Below, one piece after another: positions 51,499-60,510 of a stretch of DNA of 64,000 bases. The stretch is from Luteibacter rhizovicinus DSM 16549 (GTDB lineage: Bacteria; Pseudomonadota; Gammaproteobacteria; Xanthomonadales; Rhodanobacteraceae). The stretch is from contig NZ_CP017480.1 of NCBI RefSeq assembly GCF_001887595.1, positions 4,182,001-4,246,000 of the forward strand. The letters are read 5' to 3'. Each line of letters begins with the position of its first letter. The first letter of the stretch is position 1. The notes under the pieces were generated by a model, which was given only the letters and a program-made list of their open reading frames with translations, had not been told where the DNA came from and searched no databases. Both the position numbers and the translations under genes were made by a program.

Positions 51499-54400
51499 AC
51501 GCGCACCAGCGAAAGCAGCTTGTCGACATCCAGCGGCTTGGCCATGTAATCGCTCGCACCGGCCTTCAGGCAGTTTTCCTGATCGTCCGGCATGGCCTTG
51601 GCGGTGAGCGCGATGATCGGCATCTTCTTCCAGCGAGGATCGTTGCGGATCGCCCGCGTGGCGGTCAGGCCATCCATGACCGGCATCATCACATCCATCA
51701 GCACGAGGTCGATGTCCTGTCCCGAGCCGTCGCTGGCCTTGTTCAGCGCGTCGATCGCCTCCTGTCCGTTGCGGGCGACGGTGAGTACACAGCCACGCGG
51801 CTCCAGGATATTGATCAGCGCGTACACGTTACGCACATCGTCCTCGACCACCAGGATGCGCCGACCTTCGAGCAAGGCATCGCGGTGCTGCGCTTCCTGG
51901 ATCATCTTCTGGTGTTCCGCCGGCAGTTCGGTCACGACCTGGTGGAGGAACAGCGACACCTCGTCCAGCAGGCGCTCCGGTGACTTCGCACCCTTGATGA
52001 TGATCGATCGGGAATAGATACGCAGGCGTGCTTCTTCGTCGGCCGTGAGGTCCCGACCGGTGTAGACGATGACCGGCGGGAAGGCATGGATCCCCTCCCC
52101 GCTCAGCGTCTCGAGCAGCGTGAAGCCGGAGGCGTCAGGCAGCGAGAGGTCGAGCACCATGCAGTCGAAGGTCTGGCTCTTGAGATGTTCGAGGCACTCC
52201 GCCGCCGTCGCGGCGGCCACGGTTTCGACATCGGCCGACGCGAGAAGCTGGCGAATCGCATCGCGCTGGACGTCATCGTCTTCCACCACGAGGACGCGCC
52301 GCACCGCTTGCGAGAGCCTGGCGTCGAGCTTGCCCAGCACTTCGGCCAGCTGCGCGCGCTTGACCGGCTTGAGCAGGTAGCCCACCGCGCCCATCGACAT
52401 CGCGGCATGGGAGTGATCCGTCGCCGAAACGACGTGGATGGGAATGTGGCGGGTGCGGACGTCGCGCTTGAGGATGTCGAGCACGGAAAGGCCCGACTGG
52501 TCGGGCAGGCCCACGTCCAGCACGATCGCCTGCGGCAGATGGTGCCGGGCCAGGGCGAGCGCTTCCTGCGCACTGGTGGCGATCAGGCAGCGGAAATTCA
52601 TCTCGCGCGCCAGTTCGAGGAGGATCTGGGCGAACCGCTCGTCGTCCTCGACAACCAGGATCGCCCGCCGGTGATCGGCCGGTTCGAAGCGGTCGTCGGG
52701 TACCTTCGGTGCGGGAACCGGAACCGGGAGCGCGACATCGTCGCGCGATGGCGTGTTGGCCAGGGCAACCGGGGCGGTCGACTCGCCAGCGCCCGGCGCA
52801 CGAACCGATCCCAGCAGCGGCGGCAGGGTCAGGCTGAAGGTGCTGCCCCTGCCCACCTGGCTGTCGACCGCGATGCTGCCGCCGAGAAGGCGCGACAGCT
52901 CCAGCGAAATGGACAGGCCCAGGCCCGTGCCGCCGTACTTGCGGCTGATCGTGCCATCGGCCTGCTGGAAGGCATCGAAGATGCGTGTCTGTTGCTCGGC
53001 CGAGATACCGATACCGGTATCGCTCACGGCGAAGACGAAATCGCCGTGGGCATCGCACGACACATGCAACTGGACGCTGCCCTGCTCGGTGAACTTGAAG
53101 GCGTTGGACAGCAGGTTCTTGAGCACCTGCTCCAGGCGCTGACGATCGGTCTCGACGATCGGCGGGCAATCCGGTGACGTCGACACCTCGAAGATCAGGC
53201 CCTTCTGCTCGGCCACTGGCTGGAACTGCGGAACAAGACCCTTGATCAACCGCTCGACGGACAGCGACTCGGCGTGGATCTCGATATGACCCGCCTCGAT
53301 CTTGGACAGGTCGAGAATGTCGTTGATCAACGTAAGCAGATCGTTGCCGGACGAGTGGATCGTATTGGCGAACTTGATCTGCTCCTCGGTCAGGTTGCCA
53401 CGCGGATTGTCGGCGAGAAGCTTGGAAAGGATCAGCGCCGAATTCAGCGGCGTGCGCAACTCGTGCGACATGTTGGCGAGGAAGTCCGACTTGTAGCGGC
53501 TTGCGCGCAGCACCTCCTTCGCCTTGTTCTCGATGACTTCATTCGCGCGGGCCAGATCGTCGCGCTGCGATTCGAGCTGATTGGCCTGCTCTTCGAGGTG
53601 GGCGTTGGTCTGCTCCAGCTCCGCCTGCTGTTGCTCGAGCTCGTGCTGGGACTGCTTGAGCGCGCGGCTCTGTTCCTCCAGTTCTTCGTTGGACACGCGG
53701 AGCTCTTCGCCCTGCATCTGCAACGAGTCGGACTGCCGACGGGTTTCTTCCAGGAGCCGGCTGAGGTCGGCACGATAGGTCGCCGAGCGGAGCGCGACAC
53801 CGATGGCGGCGGAAGCCTGTTCGAGAAGCGTGATGGCGTCCTCATCCACGGCACTGAAGAAGCCGAGCTCGAGTACGCCGTTGACGTCGCCGTCGACAAC
53901 GGTCGGCAACAGGACCAGATGGCGTGGCTTGTCCTGGCCCAGGGCCGAACCGATCGCGAGGTAACCGTCCGGTACGTCGTCGATGACGAAGGTCCTGCGT
54001 TCCGCGACGGCCTGCCCGAGGAGGCCTTCCCCCGGCAGGAAACGCGCGACGACCTCGTGACCGGCGGCAAGACCGTAGACCCCGATGCGCTCGTAGAAAC
54101 TCTCCGAGTTGACGAACAACGCTCCCGCTTGCGCGTCGACGAAACGCCCGAGGAACGCCAGGATGTTCGCACCGAGGGCCTCCGTTTCCTGATCGCCGGC
54201 CATGACGGCCGCCAGCTCGAGCTGTCCGGCTTGCAACCACGTCGCCCGCTGACGCGTACGCGACGCATTGCGGATCATCACCGCCACGAAGACAGTCAAT
54301 GCGACGCCGAGGAGACCGCTGAGGAGGCCACTGGTCAGGGCGTTGCCATAGGCGGCCGTCATCTCCACGACGCGCTTGTCGCGCAGTGACGACTCCTCCG

Positions 54401-54911
54401 CCTGCATGCTGGCCAGCTGGTTGCGCACGGCATCCATGGCCGCCTTGCCGCGATCGCTGTTGACCAGTACCAGCGCGGCATCGAGCCCACGGGCACGCCG
54501 CACCTCGATCGTGTCCTTGAGCTCGGCGAGCTTGTCGTCGAGGCGAACGGTGAGTTCCTTCAGCCGCACCTGCTGGCCGACGTTATCCCGGGTCGTGGCG
54601 TGGATGGACTCCAGACGCGCCGGGATGCTCGCCAGCGCGGCCCGATAAGGCTCGAGATAACGCTCGTTCCCCGTCAGCAGGAAACCGCGTTGCCCGGTTT
54701 CCGCGTCCTGCGCCGCGGAGAGGATCTCGCTGAGCGCAGTGACCGTCTGCTGCGACTGGATGACCTTTTCGTTGCCATCCCGGATGGTCCGGATGTTCAG
54801 GTACGCAAGCGCGCCGCTGACCACGAAAAAAACGATAACAGCGGCCAGCGCGATGGACGTGCGCTGATCCATCGCGCGTGAGCGCGACGCACGGGGTACG
54901 GGTGAGCTCAT
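51483..54911 (-). CDS. CHASE3-GAF hybrid histidine kinase with three receivers
   Basis: A 1142-residue sensor. Membrane helix 18-38; CHASE3-like periplasmic part about 40-190 with a helix at 194-213; GAF about 235-378 (AGALFVNSESFYERIGVYGLAAGHEV); long coiled coil 385-470; HisKA with His483 (FLANMSHELRTPLNS); HATPase with LKNLLSNAFKFTEQG and GGTGLGLSISLELSRLLGG; then three receivers, opening at about 749 (ILVVEDDERFAQ), 867 (VLVVEDDDVQRD) and 1015 (ILVVEDDVRNVY). The multi-receiver tail suits a phosphorelay. CheR and a second hybrid lie downstream on the same strand. Confidence 0.93.
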   Translation of the reverse strand: MSSPVPRASRSRAMDQRTSIALAAVIVFFVVSGALAYLNIRTIRDGNEKVIQSQQTVTALSEILSAAQDAETGQRGFLLTGNERYLEPYRAALASIPARLESIHATTRDNVGQQVRLKELTVRLDDKLAELKDTIEVRRARGLDAALVLVNSDRGKAAMDAVRNQLASMQAEESSLRDKRVVEMTAAYGNALTSGLLSGLLGVALTVFVAVMIRNASRTRQRATWLQAGQLELAAVMAGDQETEALGANILAFLGRFVDAQAGALFVNSESFYERIGVYGLAAGHEVVARFLPGEGLLGQAVAERRTFVIDDVPDGYLAIGSALGQDKPRHLVLLPTVVDGDVNGVLELGFFSAVDEDAITLLEQASAAIGVALRSATYRADLSRLLEETRRQSDSLQMQGEELRVSNEELEEQSRALKQSQHELEQQQAELEQTNAHLEEQANQLESQRDDLARANEVIENKAKEVLRASRYKSDFLANMSHELRTPLNSALILSKLLADNPRGNLTEEQIKFANTIHSSGNDLLTLINDILDLSKIEAGHIEIHAESLSVERLIKGLVPQFQPVAEQKGLIFEVSTSPDCPPIVETDRQRLEQVLKNLLSNAFKFTEQGSVQLHVSCDAHGDFVFAVSDTGIGISAEQQTRIFDAFQQADGTISRKYGGTGLGLSISLELSRLLGGSIAVDSQVGRGSTFSLTLPPLLGSVRAPGAGESTAPVALANTPSRDDVALPVPVPAPKVPDDRFEPADHRRAILVVEDDERFAQILLELAREMNFRCLIATSAQEALALARHHLPQAIVLDVGLPDQSGLSVLDILKRDVRTRHIPIHVVSATDHSHAAMSMGAVGYLLKPVKRAQLAEVLGKLDARLSQAVRRVLVVEDDDVQRDAIRQLLASADVETVAAATAAECLEHLKSQTFDCMVLDLSLPDASGFTLLETLSGEGIHAFPPVIVYTGRDLTADEEARLRIYSRSIIIKGAKSPERLLDEVSLFLHQVVTELPAEHQKMIQEAQHRDALLEGRRILVVEDDVRNVYALINILEPRGCVLTVARNGQEAIDALNKASDGSGQDIDLVLMDVMMPVMDGLTATRAIRNDPRWKKMPIIALTAKAMPDDQENCLKAGASDYMAKPLDVDKLLSLVRVWLAQ

Positions 54912-55037
54912 GATGACCAGGCTTGTTAGCTGTCGTAGCGGGTAAATATATCATCAAGCAACGGTTATCAACCGGCTCCCGCCATAGCAAAAAACCCTGC
55001 GAAATCCGCCTCTTCAGCGCCTTAATTCACCTAGGTT

Positions 55038-55526
55038 TCACGACGTTTCGGGCAACGGCAAGGGCAATTCGAGGACGGGAAGCACCCGGTCGTCGGCGCC
55101 TTCGATCGGCGCGGGTACCTCGCCGACGCGAACGGCGCCGCAAGCAAGATAGAAGGCTTCGGCGTAGGGATCGGACTCGATACTGAGGCGCTCGGCGCCG
55201 AGATCCCCGGCCCTTCCGGCAGCGTTTGCCAGCATGGCCCGCCCGAACCCTCTCCCCATGAACGCGGACAGGAGCCAGAAGTGCTCCAGCCGCATGATTC
55301 CCTCCACCCCGCTCCTGAGTTGGTAGAACCCCACCACCGTGTCACCCGACCGTGCGATCACGGTGGGGCAGCCGGCCATCTCCAACGGCGTGACCTCGAG
55401 GGCAGGTGCCCAGCGCTTTAACTGGGCGACCGGATAGGGCCAGTGCGATTTGGAGGCGAACGCCAGTTTCGTGAGCAACGGGGCTTCCGAGACGAGCGCG
55501 CGTTGAAATACAAGCACGTGGGACAT
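55038..55526 (-). CDS. GNAT-family acetyltransferase
   Basis: A 162-residue acetyltransferase. FYQLRSGVEGIMRLEHFWLLSAFMGRGFGRAMLANAAGRAGDLGAERLSIESDPYAEAFYLACGAVRVGE contains the acetyl-CoA loop GRGFGRAM and the usual C-terminal AxxFYxxxG strand. Substrate unknown. It lies 126 bases upstream of the hybrid kinase gene on the same strand. Confidence 0.88.
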   Translation of the reverse strand: MSHVLVFQRALVSEAPLLTKLAFASKSHWPYPVAQLKRWAPALEVTPLEMAGCPTVIARSGDTVVGFYQLRSGVEGIMRLEHFWLLSAFMGRGFGRAMLANAAGRAGDLGAERLSIESDPYAEAFYLACGAVRVGEVPAPIEGADDRVLPVLELPLPLPETS

Positions 55527-55543
55527 CGCACCACTCTGCCTCG

Positions 55544-55567
55544 TGTGGAAGCCGATTCATCGGCGAT
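55544..55567. repeat. REP element
   Basis: TGTGGAAGCCG + ATTCATCGGCGAT, one base off the core; between the GNAT and transaldolase genes, 17 bases from the GNAT start. Confidence 0.8.
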
Positions 55568-55571
55568 GGGC

Positions 55572-56642
55572 CTAGACGGTGACCTTGCCTTCGACGCGTG
55601 TGATCAACTCGTCCCACGCGGTGACGAAGGCGGCGCCACCGTCGATCTGCAGTTGCCTGGCCAGGGCAACCACATCGAGGCCGCCCTCGGTGGCGGCGCG
55701 CCGGACGGCGGCACCCGCATCGCGATCGAGACCCACCTTGTCTGGCACTTTGCCGTGATCGGCGAAGGCGCGCAACGTCGCATCGGGCATGGTGTCGATC
55801 GTGTCGGGTGCGGCGAGCGCGGTGATGTACAGCGTGTCGTCGGCGTCGGGATCTTTCACACCGGTGCTTGCCCAGAGCAGGGTCTGGGGCATCGCACCCG
55901 CGGAAGCCAGCGTCTTCCAGCGTTCGGACGCGAGCACGCCCTGGTAGCCATCCCACACATCGGCGGCGACAGCGAGCCCGAGCTTGTTGCGCAAGTCCGT
56001 CCGCCCCTGCTTCGCCGCAGCGGCATCCCAGCGGCTGACGAACACCGACGCCACCGAGCGGACTTTCGGGTCGAGCCCGGCAAGAATGCGCCGCTCGATC
56101 CCACGCATGTACGCCTCGGCCACGGCCAGGTATTGATCGCGTGAGAACAACAGCGTCACGTTGATCGCGATGCCCTGGAAGATGGCTTCCTCGATGGCGA
56201 CGGCGCCTTGTGGCGAGCCGGGAACCTTGACGAAGGCATTAGCACGATTCATTTGCGCATGAAGCGTCTGCGCCCATTGCAGCGAACCCTTCGCATCGTC
56301 GAGCAGATGGGGCGACACTTCGATCGAAACCCAACCGTCCCTGCCACCAGTCGTCGCGTGAATCGGTGCGAACAGATCCGCCGCGCGCTGGAGATCCTTG
56401 ACCATGAGACGGAACACGATCTCTTCGGGCGTTGCGCCCGTCGCGCGCTCGGTGGCGATCTGGGCGTCGTAGTCGGTCCCACCCGTGATCGCCTTGGTGA
56501 AGATCGACGGATTCGAGGTCAGCCCCGTAATCGAAAAGTCGCGGATATACGTCTCGAGCTGCCCCGTGTCGAGCATGTCCCGGGAGATGTTGTCGAGCCA
56601 GAGGCTCTGGCCGATGTGCTGGAGTTTCGCGGTCGCGTTCAT
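55572..56642 (-). CDS. tal: Transaldolase
   Basis: A 356-residue enzyme of the pentose phosphate path, moving a dihydroxyacetone unit between sugar phosphates. SITGLTSNPSIFTKAI near the start and NAFVKVPGS with Schiff-base Lys139 are the two signatures; the INVTLLFSRDQYLAVAEAYMRGIE segment marks the long mycobacterial/actinobacterial-type form. ATG 56642 is preferred over a longer frame because it starts at the family N-terminus. The next gene upstream is 131 bases away. Confidence 0.93.
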   Translation of the reverse strand: MNATAKLQHIGQSLWLDNISRDMLDTGQLETYIRDFSITGLTSNPSIFTKAITGGTDYDAQIATERATGATPEEIVFRLMVKDLQRAADLFAPIHATTGGRDGWVSIEVSPHLLDDAKGSLQWAQTLHAQMNRANAFVKVPGSPQGAVAIEEAIFQGIAINVTLLFSRDQYLAVAEAYMRGIERRILAGLDPKVRSVASVFVSRWDAAAAKQGRTDLRNKLGLAVAADVWDGYQGVLASERWKTLASAGAMPQTLLWASTGVKDPDADDTLYITALAAPDTIDTMPDATLRAFADHGKVPDKVGLDRDAGAAVRRAATEGGLDVVALARQLQIDGGAAFVTAWDELITRVEGKVTV

Positions 56643-56773
56643 GGGCTGTCCCGATCCAGGTGACGAACGACGGCGCACATGGCCAGGCGCCGGACTGAAA
56701 GCCATCGAACGCTAGCCCAGGCCATTCGCGGCGTCTTGAAGAAACCTCTGTCCTGGCACTGCCGGGCCCGTCG

Positions 56774-58093
56774 TTACTTCGCGGGCGACGGCTGGACCGG
56801 CTTGCCCAGATTCGACAGCAAGGCCTTGTCCAGGCTCGCCGCGACGCCCACGCTGCGGCCGGCAAGATTCGCGACCGAATAATGCACGGCACTGCCCAAC
56901 ACCTGCGCCGCATCGGACAGGCTCAGACCGTAGTCCTGGGCGAGCCATTTGACCAATCCGGTCGTCGCCGCGCGCGTGGCTTCGTCGATCGACCCGGCCT
57001 GCCCCAGCGCCATGATCTGCGTCGGTGATTCGACACGCGGCATGGCGATGGTCTTGCCATGGATCACGTCGACCGATAGCTCGACGTCCATCGACGTCTC
57101 CAACGCGTATTGGGACGTCTCACCGTCGCCCTGTAGCGCATGCGCATCGCCGAAGTACAACAGTGCACCGGGCTGGTACACCGGCAGGTAGACTGTGTTG
57201 CCTTCGATCACCTGGTTGAAATCCATGTTGCCACCGGAGCGCCCCGTGTCCCCCGTGGACATCGCAGGCGAACCGAAGCCGGGAGCGACCGCCATGCCAC
57301 CCAGCATCGGCCGCACTGGCACGCGGTAATGCGCGAGCGCAGGCGACGGGCTCATGGGGCTCGCGACCCCGTTCGCGAGATCGAGCTTCCAGCGGATCGG
57401 CTTGCCTAGCTCCTGCGCCTTGCCTGCAAGCGACTGTCCCAGTGCCGGCCCGACGATGCTGTCCAGGCTGTCCGCGTAGTCACGGTTGAGGCGAAGGCGC
57501 TTGATGTGGACAACCAGCGTGTCGCCCGGCTCAGCCGACATGACATAGAACGGGCCCACCTGTGGATTGCCGAACAGCGCCACCGTATCGCCCTTCTCAT
57601 CCACCCCACCGGAATCGATGGTGCGTGTACGGACGCCATCGCCCGGCCAGAGCGTGAGCACCGGCGCACGACTCGCGGAGAATTCGTTGGCATAGTCCTT
57701 GGGCGTGAACGTGACCACCTGGGGCGAGGCACGGGAGCGCTCGGGCAAGCGACGACCCGTGAACGCATGGCTCACACGCCTGCCGGGATGGTTGGTGTCG
57801 GGATCGTCCGCGACGCCCACCATCGCTTCGCCATCGATGGTCGCCTTCAAGTGATGGGTCGCCTTGTCGGCGTCCGTCACTGTCACGTCCAGCGACGGGC
57901 CGTGCCGCGTTCCCACCAACCTGTCACCGTCGAAGGTTCCACTCAACGTGTCGCCGTTCCGGCTCAGCGATAGCGTCTGATAAGCCGTATTGCCCCAGAG
58001 GTCGGTCTTGACCAGCCAGGTCTCCACAGGGGTATCCGTGGCATAGGCCGCGAGAGGAAGGCACAGACCAAGCAAGGCAAGACGACGGAGCAT
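56774..58093 (-). CDS. Periplasmic acetamidase/formamidase-family protein with N-terminal beta domain
   Basis: A 439-residue protein. Signal peptide (MLRRLALLGLCLPLAAYA), a beta-rich module of about 95 residues (VETWLVKTDLWGNTAYQTLSLSRNGDTLSGTFDGDRLVG), then the FmdA/AmdA domain from about 125 (VVTFTPKDYANEFSASRAPVLTLWPGDGVRTRTIDSGG, SAEPGDTLVVHIKRLRL, DTGRSGGNMDFNQVIEGNTVYLPVYQPGALLYFGDAHALQGDGE). The Asp/His metal residues of the family are kept. It would hydrolyse amides, but export and the extra domain are not normal for acetamidases, so the substrate may differ. Confidence 0.85.
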   Translation of the reverse strand: MLRRLALLGLCLPLAAYATDTPVETWLVKTDLWGNTAYQTLSLSRNGDTLSGTFDGDRLVGTRHGPSLDVTVTDADKATHHLKATIDGEAMVGVADDPDTNHPGRRVSHAFTGRRLPERSRASPQVVTFTPKDYANEFSASRAPVLTLWPGDGVRTRTIDSGGVDEKGDTVALFGNPQVGPFYVMSAEPGDTLVVHIKRLRLNRDYADSLDSIVGPALGQSLAGKAQELGKPIRWKLDLANGVASPMSPSPALAHYRVPVRPMLGGMAVAPGFGSPAMSTGDTGRSGGNMDFNQVIEGNTVYLPVYQPGALLYFGDAHALQGDGETSQYALETSMDVELSVDVIHGKTIAMPRVESPTQIMALGQAGSIDEATRAATTGLVKWLAQDYGLSLSDAAQVLGSAVHYSVANLAGRSVGVAASLDKALLSNLGKPVQPSPAK

Positions 58094-58260
58094 GGCGTTG
58101 CTTCACGTGCGGCGGGCATCCAGCCTAACAGCGCCTACGACGGAGTCGCATGTGACTGATGGGCCAGGACGCGACGGCATGACTACCCGGACATGCTGGA
58201 CGTAATCTCTTACCGAAAGCGTGAATCCAGACACGTTCGAACCTGGGCAGGCGGGCCACG

Positions 58261-59919
58261 ATGCATCACCCCGCCACCCATCGGACACCCATGTCATTCA
58301 GAAAAACTCTCGCCGCGATGATCGCGCTCGCGTGCTTCCAGCCAGTGATGGCATCGGCTGCCGACGTCGCCGATACCTCGACCGTGCTCGACAAGGTGTT
58401 CGCGGCCTATCAGGGATGGTTCCACTGTCCGGGTGCACCAAGCCCCGAGAGCAACTGGTTCCACTGGACCTATATCTCGCAGATCGACCCCACGGCCACG
58501 AACAGCTCGATCCCGACCTTCCCCATCACCGATGAATATCCCGCCGAGGCCCTCTGCCCTGCCCCGGGACTCACGATCGGTGGCAAGCAGGCGAACTTCT
58601 TCTCGTCGTTGAATGCAGGCACTGCACAGACGCACTTCCGCTGGATGCGCGAATACGGCGTTGATGGTGCGATCCTCCAGCGCTTCCTGGGCTCGCTCGA
58701 CATGCTGTACCAGGAAAACGACATCGTGCTGCGCAACGCCATGCAGGCGGCCGGAGACAATGGCCGCTCGTTCTTCATCGAGTACGACGTCAGCGGTCAG
58801 TTCGAGAACACCAGCACCCAGGCCGACGAAGACGCCATCTTCAACAAGCTGACGAGCGACTGGCTGCATCTGGTCAACGACCTCCACGTCACCCAGAGCG
58901 CGATGTACCAGCAACAGGGCGGCCGCCCCGTCGTCTCCCTCTGGGGCATCGACCAGGGCGGTAGCGAGACGACCTGGCAGATGAAGCCGGCGCTGGCGTC
59001 GCGGGTGATCGACTGGTTCCACAACGTGGCCCATGCGACCGTGATGGGTGGCGTGAGCAACACCTATCTCGAACAGCCGGCCTACGCGGACGTCGTCAAG
59101 AAGTTCGACATCATCCAGCCGTGGAACGTCGGCGTGTATCAGGACAGCGACCTCGACTGGTACGAGACCAACCGTACACGCGTGCACCTGGCGGCTACTG
59201 CCGCGAACGGGCAGATCTACATGCCGACGATTCTCCCGGCGTCGTCCAGCCGCGACCAGACCAAGGGCAACCTGCCGTCGGAAGGCGCAAAGAGCCTCGG
59301 CGGAAAGTTCTTTTGGGACCAGGCGTACCGGGATCGCAGTGCGGGCGTCCGCACCGTGAAGATCGCCATGTTCGACGAACTCGGCGAAGGCACCTCGCTG
59401 CTCAAGGTCGCCTCGAATGCCTCGCAGGCTCCGTCGCAATACCCGTGGCTGACGCTCGATGTCGACGGATACAAGCTACCGACCGACTGGAACCTGCGCG
59501 TGACGCACGAGATCGCTGCCATGTTCCACGGCGCCAGTCCGGTGACCGCCACGATGCCGACCGATCCGGGTCCGTTCGATGTCGTGCCGGAGTGTGGCGT
59601 GCTTCATCCGAATGAGATCCTCGCCCCCGCGCATCCGCTGACCTCGTGCGATGGCCACATCAGCCTGGCACAGGACGCGAATGGCGACCTCACCGTCTAC
59701 CGTGATGGCACGCGACTCTATTCGAGCGGCACGGCGGGTCAGCCGATCAAGACGACGATCATGCAGGGCGACGGCAACCTGGTCGAATACGACCAGAGCG
59801 GTCAGCCACGCTGGGCCAGTGGCTCGGCGGGACACCCGGGCGCGTACCTGTATCTGCGCAACGATGGCACCACGTGGATCGTCGACGGCGGCAAACCCAT
59901 CTGGCAAGCCACGCCCTGA
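58261..59919 (+). CDS. Secreted GH71/GH99-like glycosidase with bulb-lectin tail
   Basis: A 552-residue secreted protein. Signal peptide FRKTLAAMIALACFQPVMASAA, starting at the ATG 58261 or, more typically for the peptide, at 58291. The main part, VFAAYQGWFHCPG..., HFRWMREYGVDGAILQRFLGS, RSFFIEYDVSGQF, VSLWGIDQGG, is the barrel of the GH99/GH71 superfamily (alpha-mannan/alpha-glucan endo-enzymes; Glu in IEYD and in the later DELGEG as candidates). Residues about 455-550 are a bulb-type mannose-binding lectin (HISLAQDANGDLTVYRDGTRLYSSG, TIMQGDGNLVEYDQSGQPRWAS, WIVDGGKPIWQA). A REP core and strong terminator follow. Confidence 0.82.
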   Translation: MHHPATHRTPMSFRKTLAAMIALACFQPVMASAADVADTSTVLDKVFAAYQGWFHCPGAPSPESNWFHWTYISQIDPTATNSSIPTFPITDEYPAEALCPAPGLTIGGKQANFFSSLNAGTAQTHFRWMREYGVDGAILQRFLGSLDMLYQENDIVLRNAMQAAGDNGRSFFIEYDVSGQFENTSTQADEDAIFNKLTSDWLHLVNDLHVTQSAMYQQQGGRPVVSLWGIDQGGSETTWQMKPALASRVIDWFHNVAHATVMGGVSNTYLEQPAYADVVKKFDIIQPWNVGVYQDSDLDWYETNRTRVHLAATAANGQIYMPTILPASSSRDQTKGNLPSEGAKSLGGKFFWDQAYRDRSAGVRTVKIAMFDELGEGTSLLKVASNASQAPSQYPWLTLDVDGYKLPTDWNLRVTHEIAAMFHGASPVTATMPTDPGPFDVVPECGVLHPNEILAPAHPLTSCDGHISLAQDANGDLTVYRDGTRLYSSGTAGQPIKTTIMQGDGNLVEYDQSGQPRWASGSAGHPGAYLYLRNDGTTWIVDGGKPIWQATP

Positions 59920-59930
59920 TCCAGCGCTTA

Positions 59931-59955
59931 TGTGGGAGCCGGCTTCGCCGGCGAT
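59931..59955. repeat. REP element (GGCTTCGCC variant)
   Basis: TGTGGGAGCCGGCTTCGCCGGCGAT; third core variant in the window, with a longer GCCGGC stem. Confidence 0.85.
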
Positions 59956-59964
59956 GCTTCTGAA

Positions 59965-59999
59965 GACAGCGCCCGGATATAACCGGGCGCTGTCCTTTG
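59965..59999. terminator. Bidirectional terminator, 12-bp stem
   Basis: GACAGCGCCCGG + ATATAA + CCGGGCGCTGTC, perfect 12-bp stem, followed by CTTTGC. It lies between the convergent GH99-like gene and the small Gly/His/Thr-rich protein gene and probably serves both. Confidence 0.8.
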
Positions 60000-60001
60000 C
60001 T

Positions 60002-60283
60002 TCAGGCGATACCCAACAGATTCTGCAGCTGCGAAGCCACGGTCGAAGCAAGCGTCGTGGCCGTCGAAGCCGTGCTCGATGCCGCCGTCGTGGCAGCCGT
60101 CGGCGCAGCGGTCAGCGGGTCGGTCGCCGTCGCCGAGGTCAGGCTATCGGTAAACGGCGAGTCCGTCGTCGTATCGGTATCCGTGTTGAGCAGACCCTTG
60201 CCGCCGCCGTGGCCACCGTGGCCGCCGCGAACGTGCATCTGGGGCATGGGATTGACGCTGGTCGTCGAACCAATCGTAGTCAT
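60002..60283 (-). CDS. Small low-complexity protein (Gly/His and Thr/Ala-rich)
   Basis: A 93-residue protein with AAGGAA 8 bases before the ATG. It reads MTTIGSTTSVNPMPQMHVRG, then HGGHGGGKGLLN, then a long Thr/Ala/Ser-Asp repeat-like tail (TDTDTTTDSPFTDS, TAATTAASSTASTATTLAST) and ends QLQNLLGIA. No signal peptide, no known family. The clean Shine-Dalgarno and shared terminator argue that it is expressed. It could be a structural, secreted or peptide-precursor protein; none is supported. Confidence 0.65.
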   Translation of the reverse strand: MTTIGSTTSVNPMPQMHVRGGHGGHGGGKGLLNTDTDTTTDSPFTDSLTSATATDPLTAAPTAATTAASSTASTATTLASTVASQLQNLLGIA

Positions 60284-60349
60284 TTACGGTTTCCTTGCTG
60301 TGGTGGTCTTTTGTGTCAGCAATGGGCGTGCCAAGTTTGGATCAAGAGC

Positions 60350-60373
60350 ATCGCCGATGAATCGGCTCCTACA
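60350..60373. repeat. REP element
   Basis: ATCGCCGATGAATCGGCTCC + TACA, upstream of the small protein gene. The 227-base gap 60284-60510 otherwise holds the terminator below. Confidence 0.85.
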
Positions 60374-60407
60374 AATTGCGGGGGATTCAACGGTTCTTCG
60401 TTACGAA

Positions 60408-60437
60408 CGAGGCCGCTGCATCGCTGCAACGGCCTCG
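60408..60437 (-). terminator. Possible terminator of alpha/beta hydrolase gene
   Basis: CGAGGCCG and CGGCCTCG form a perfect 8-bp stem with a 14-base loop, 73 bases after the stop of the hydrolase; on the minus strand it is followed by only TTCGTAACG, so it is a weak call. Confidence 0.45.
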
Positions 60438-60510
60438 TGTGTCGGTAGATTGACTACGTGTGTCAATTTATAGCCGGCGATTACTTGCGGCTTGCGTGAG
60501 AGACTGCGAA

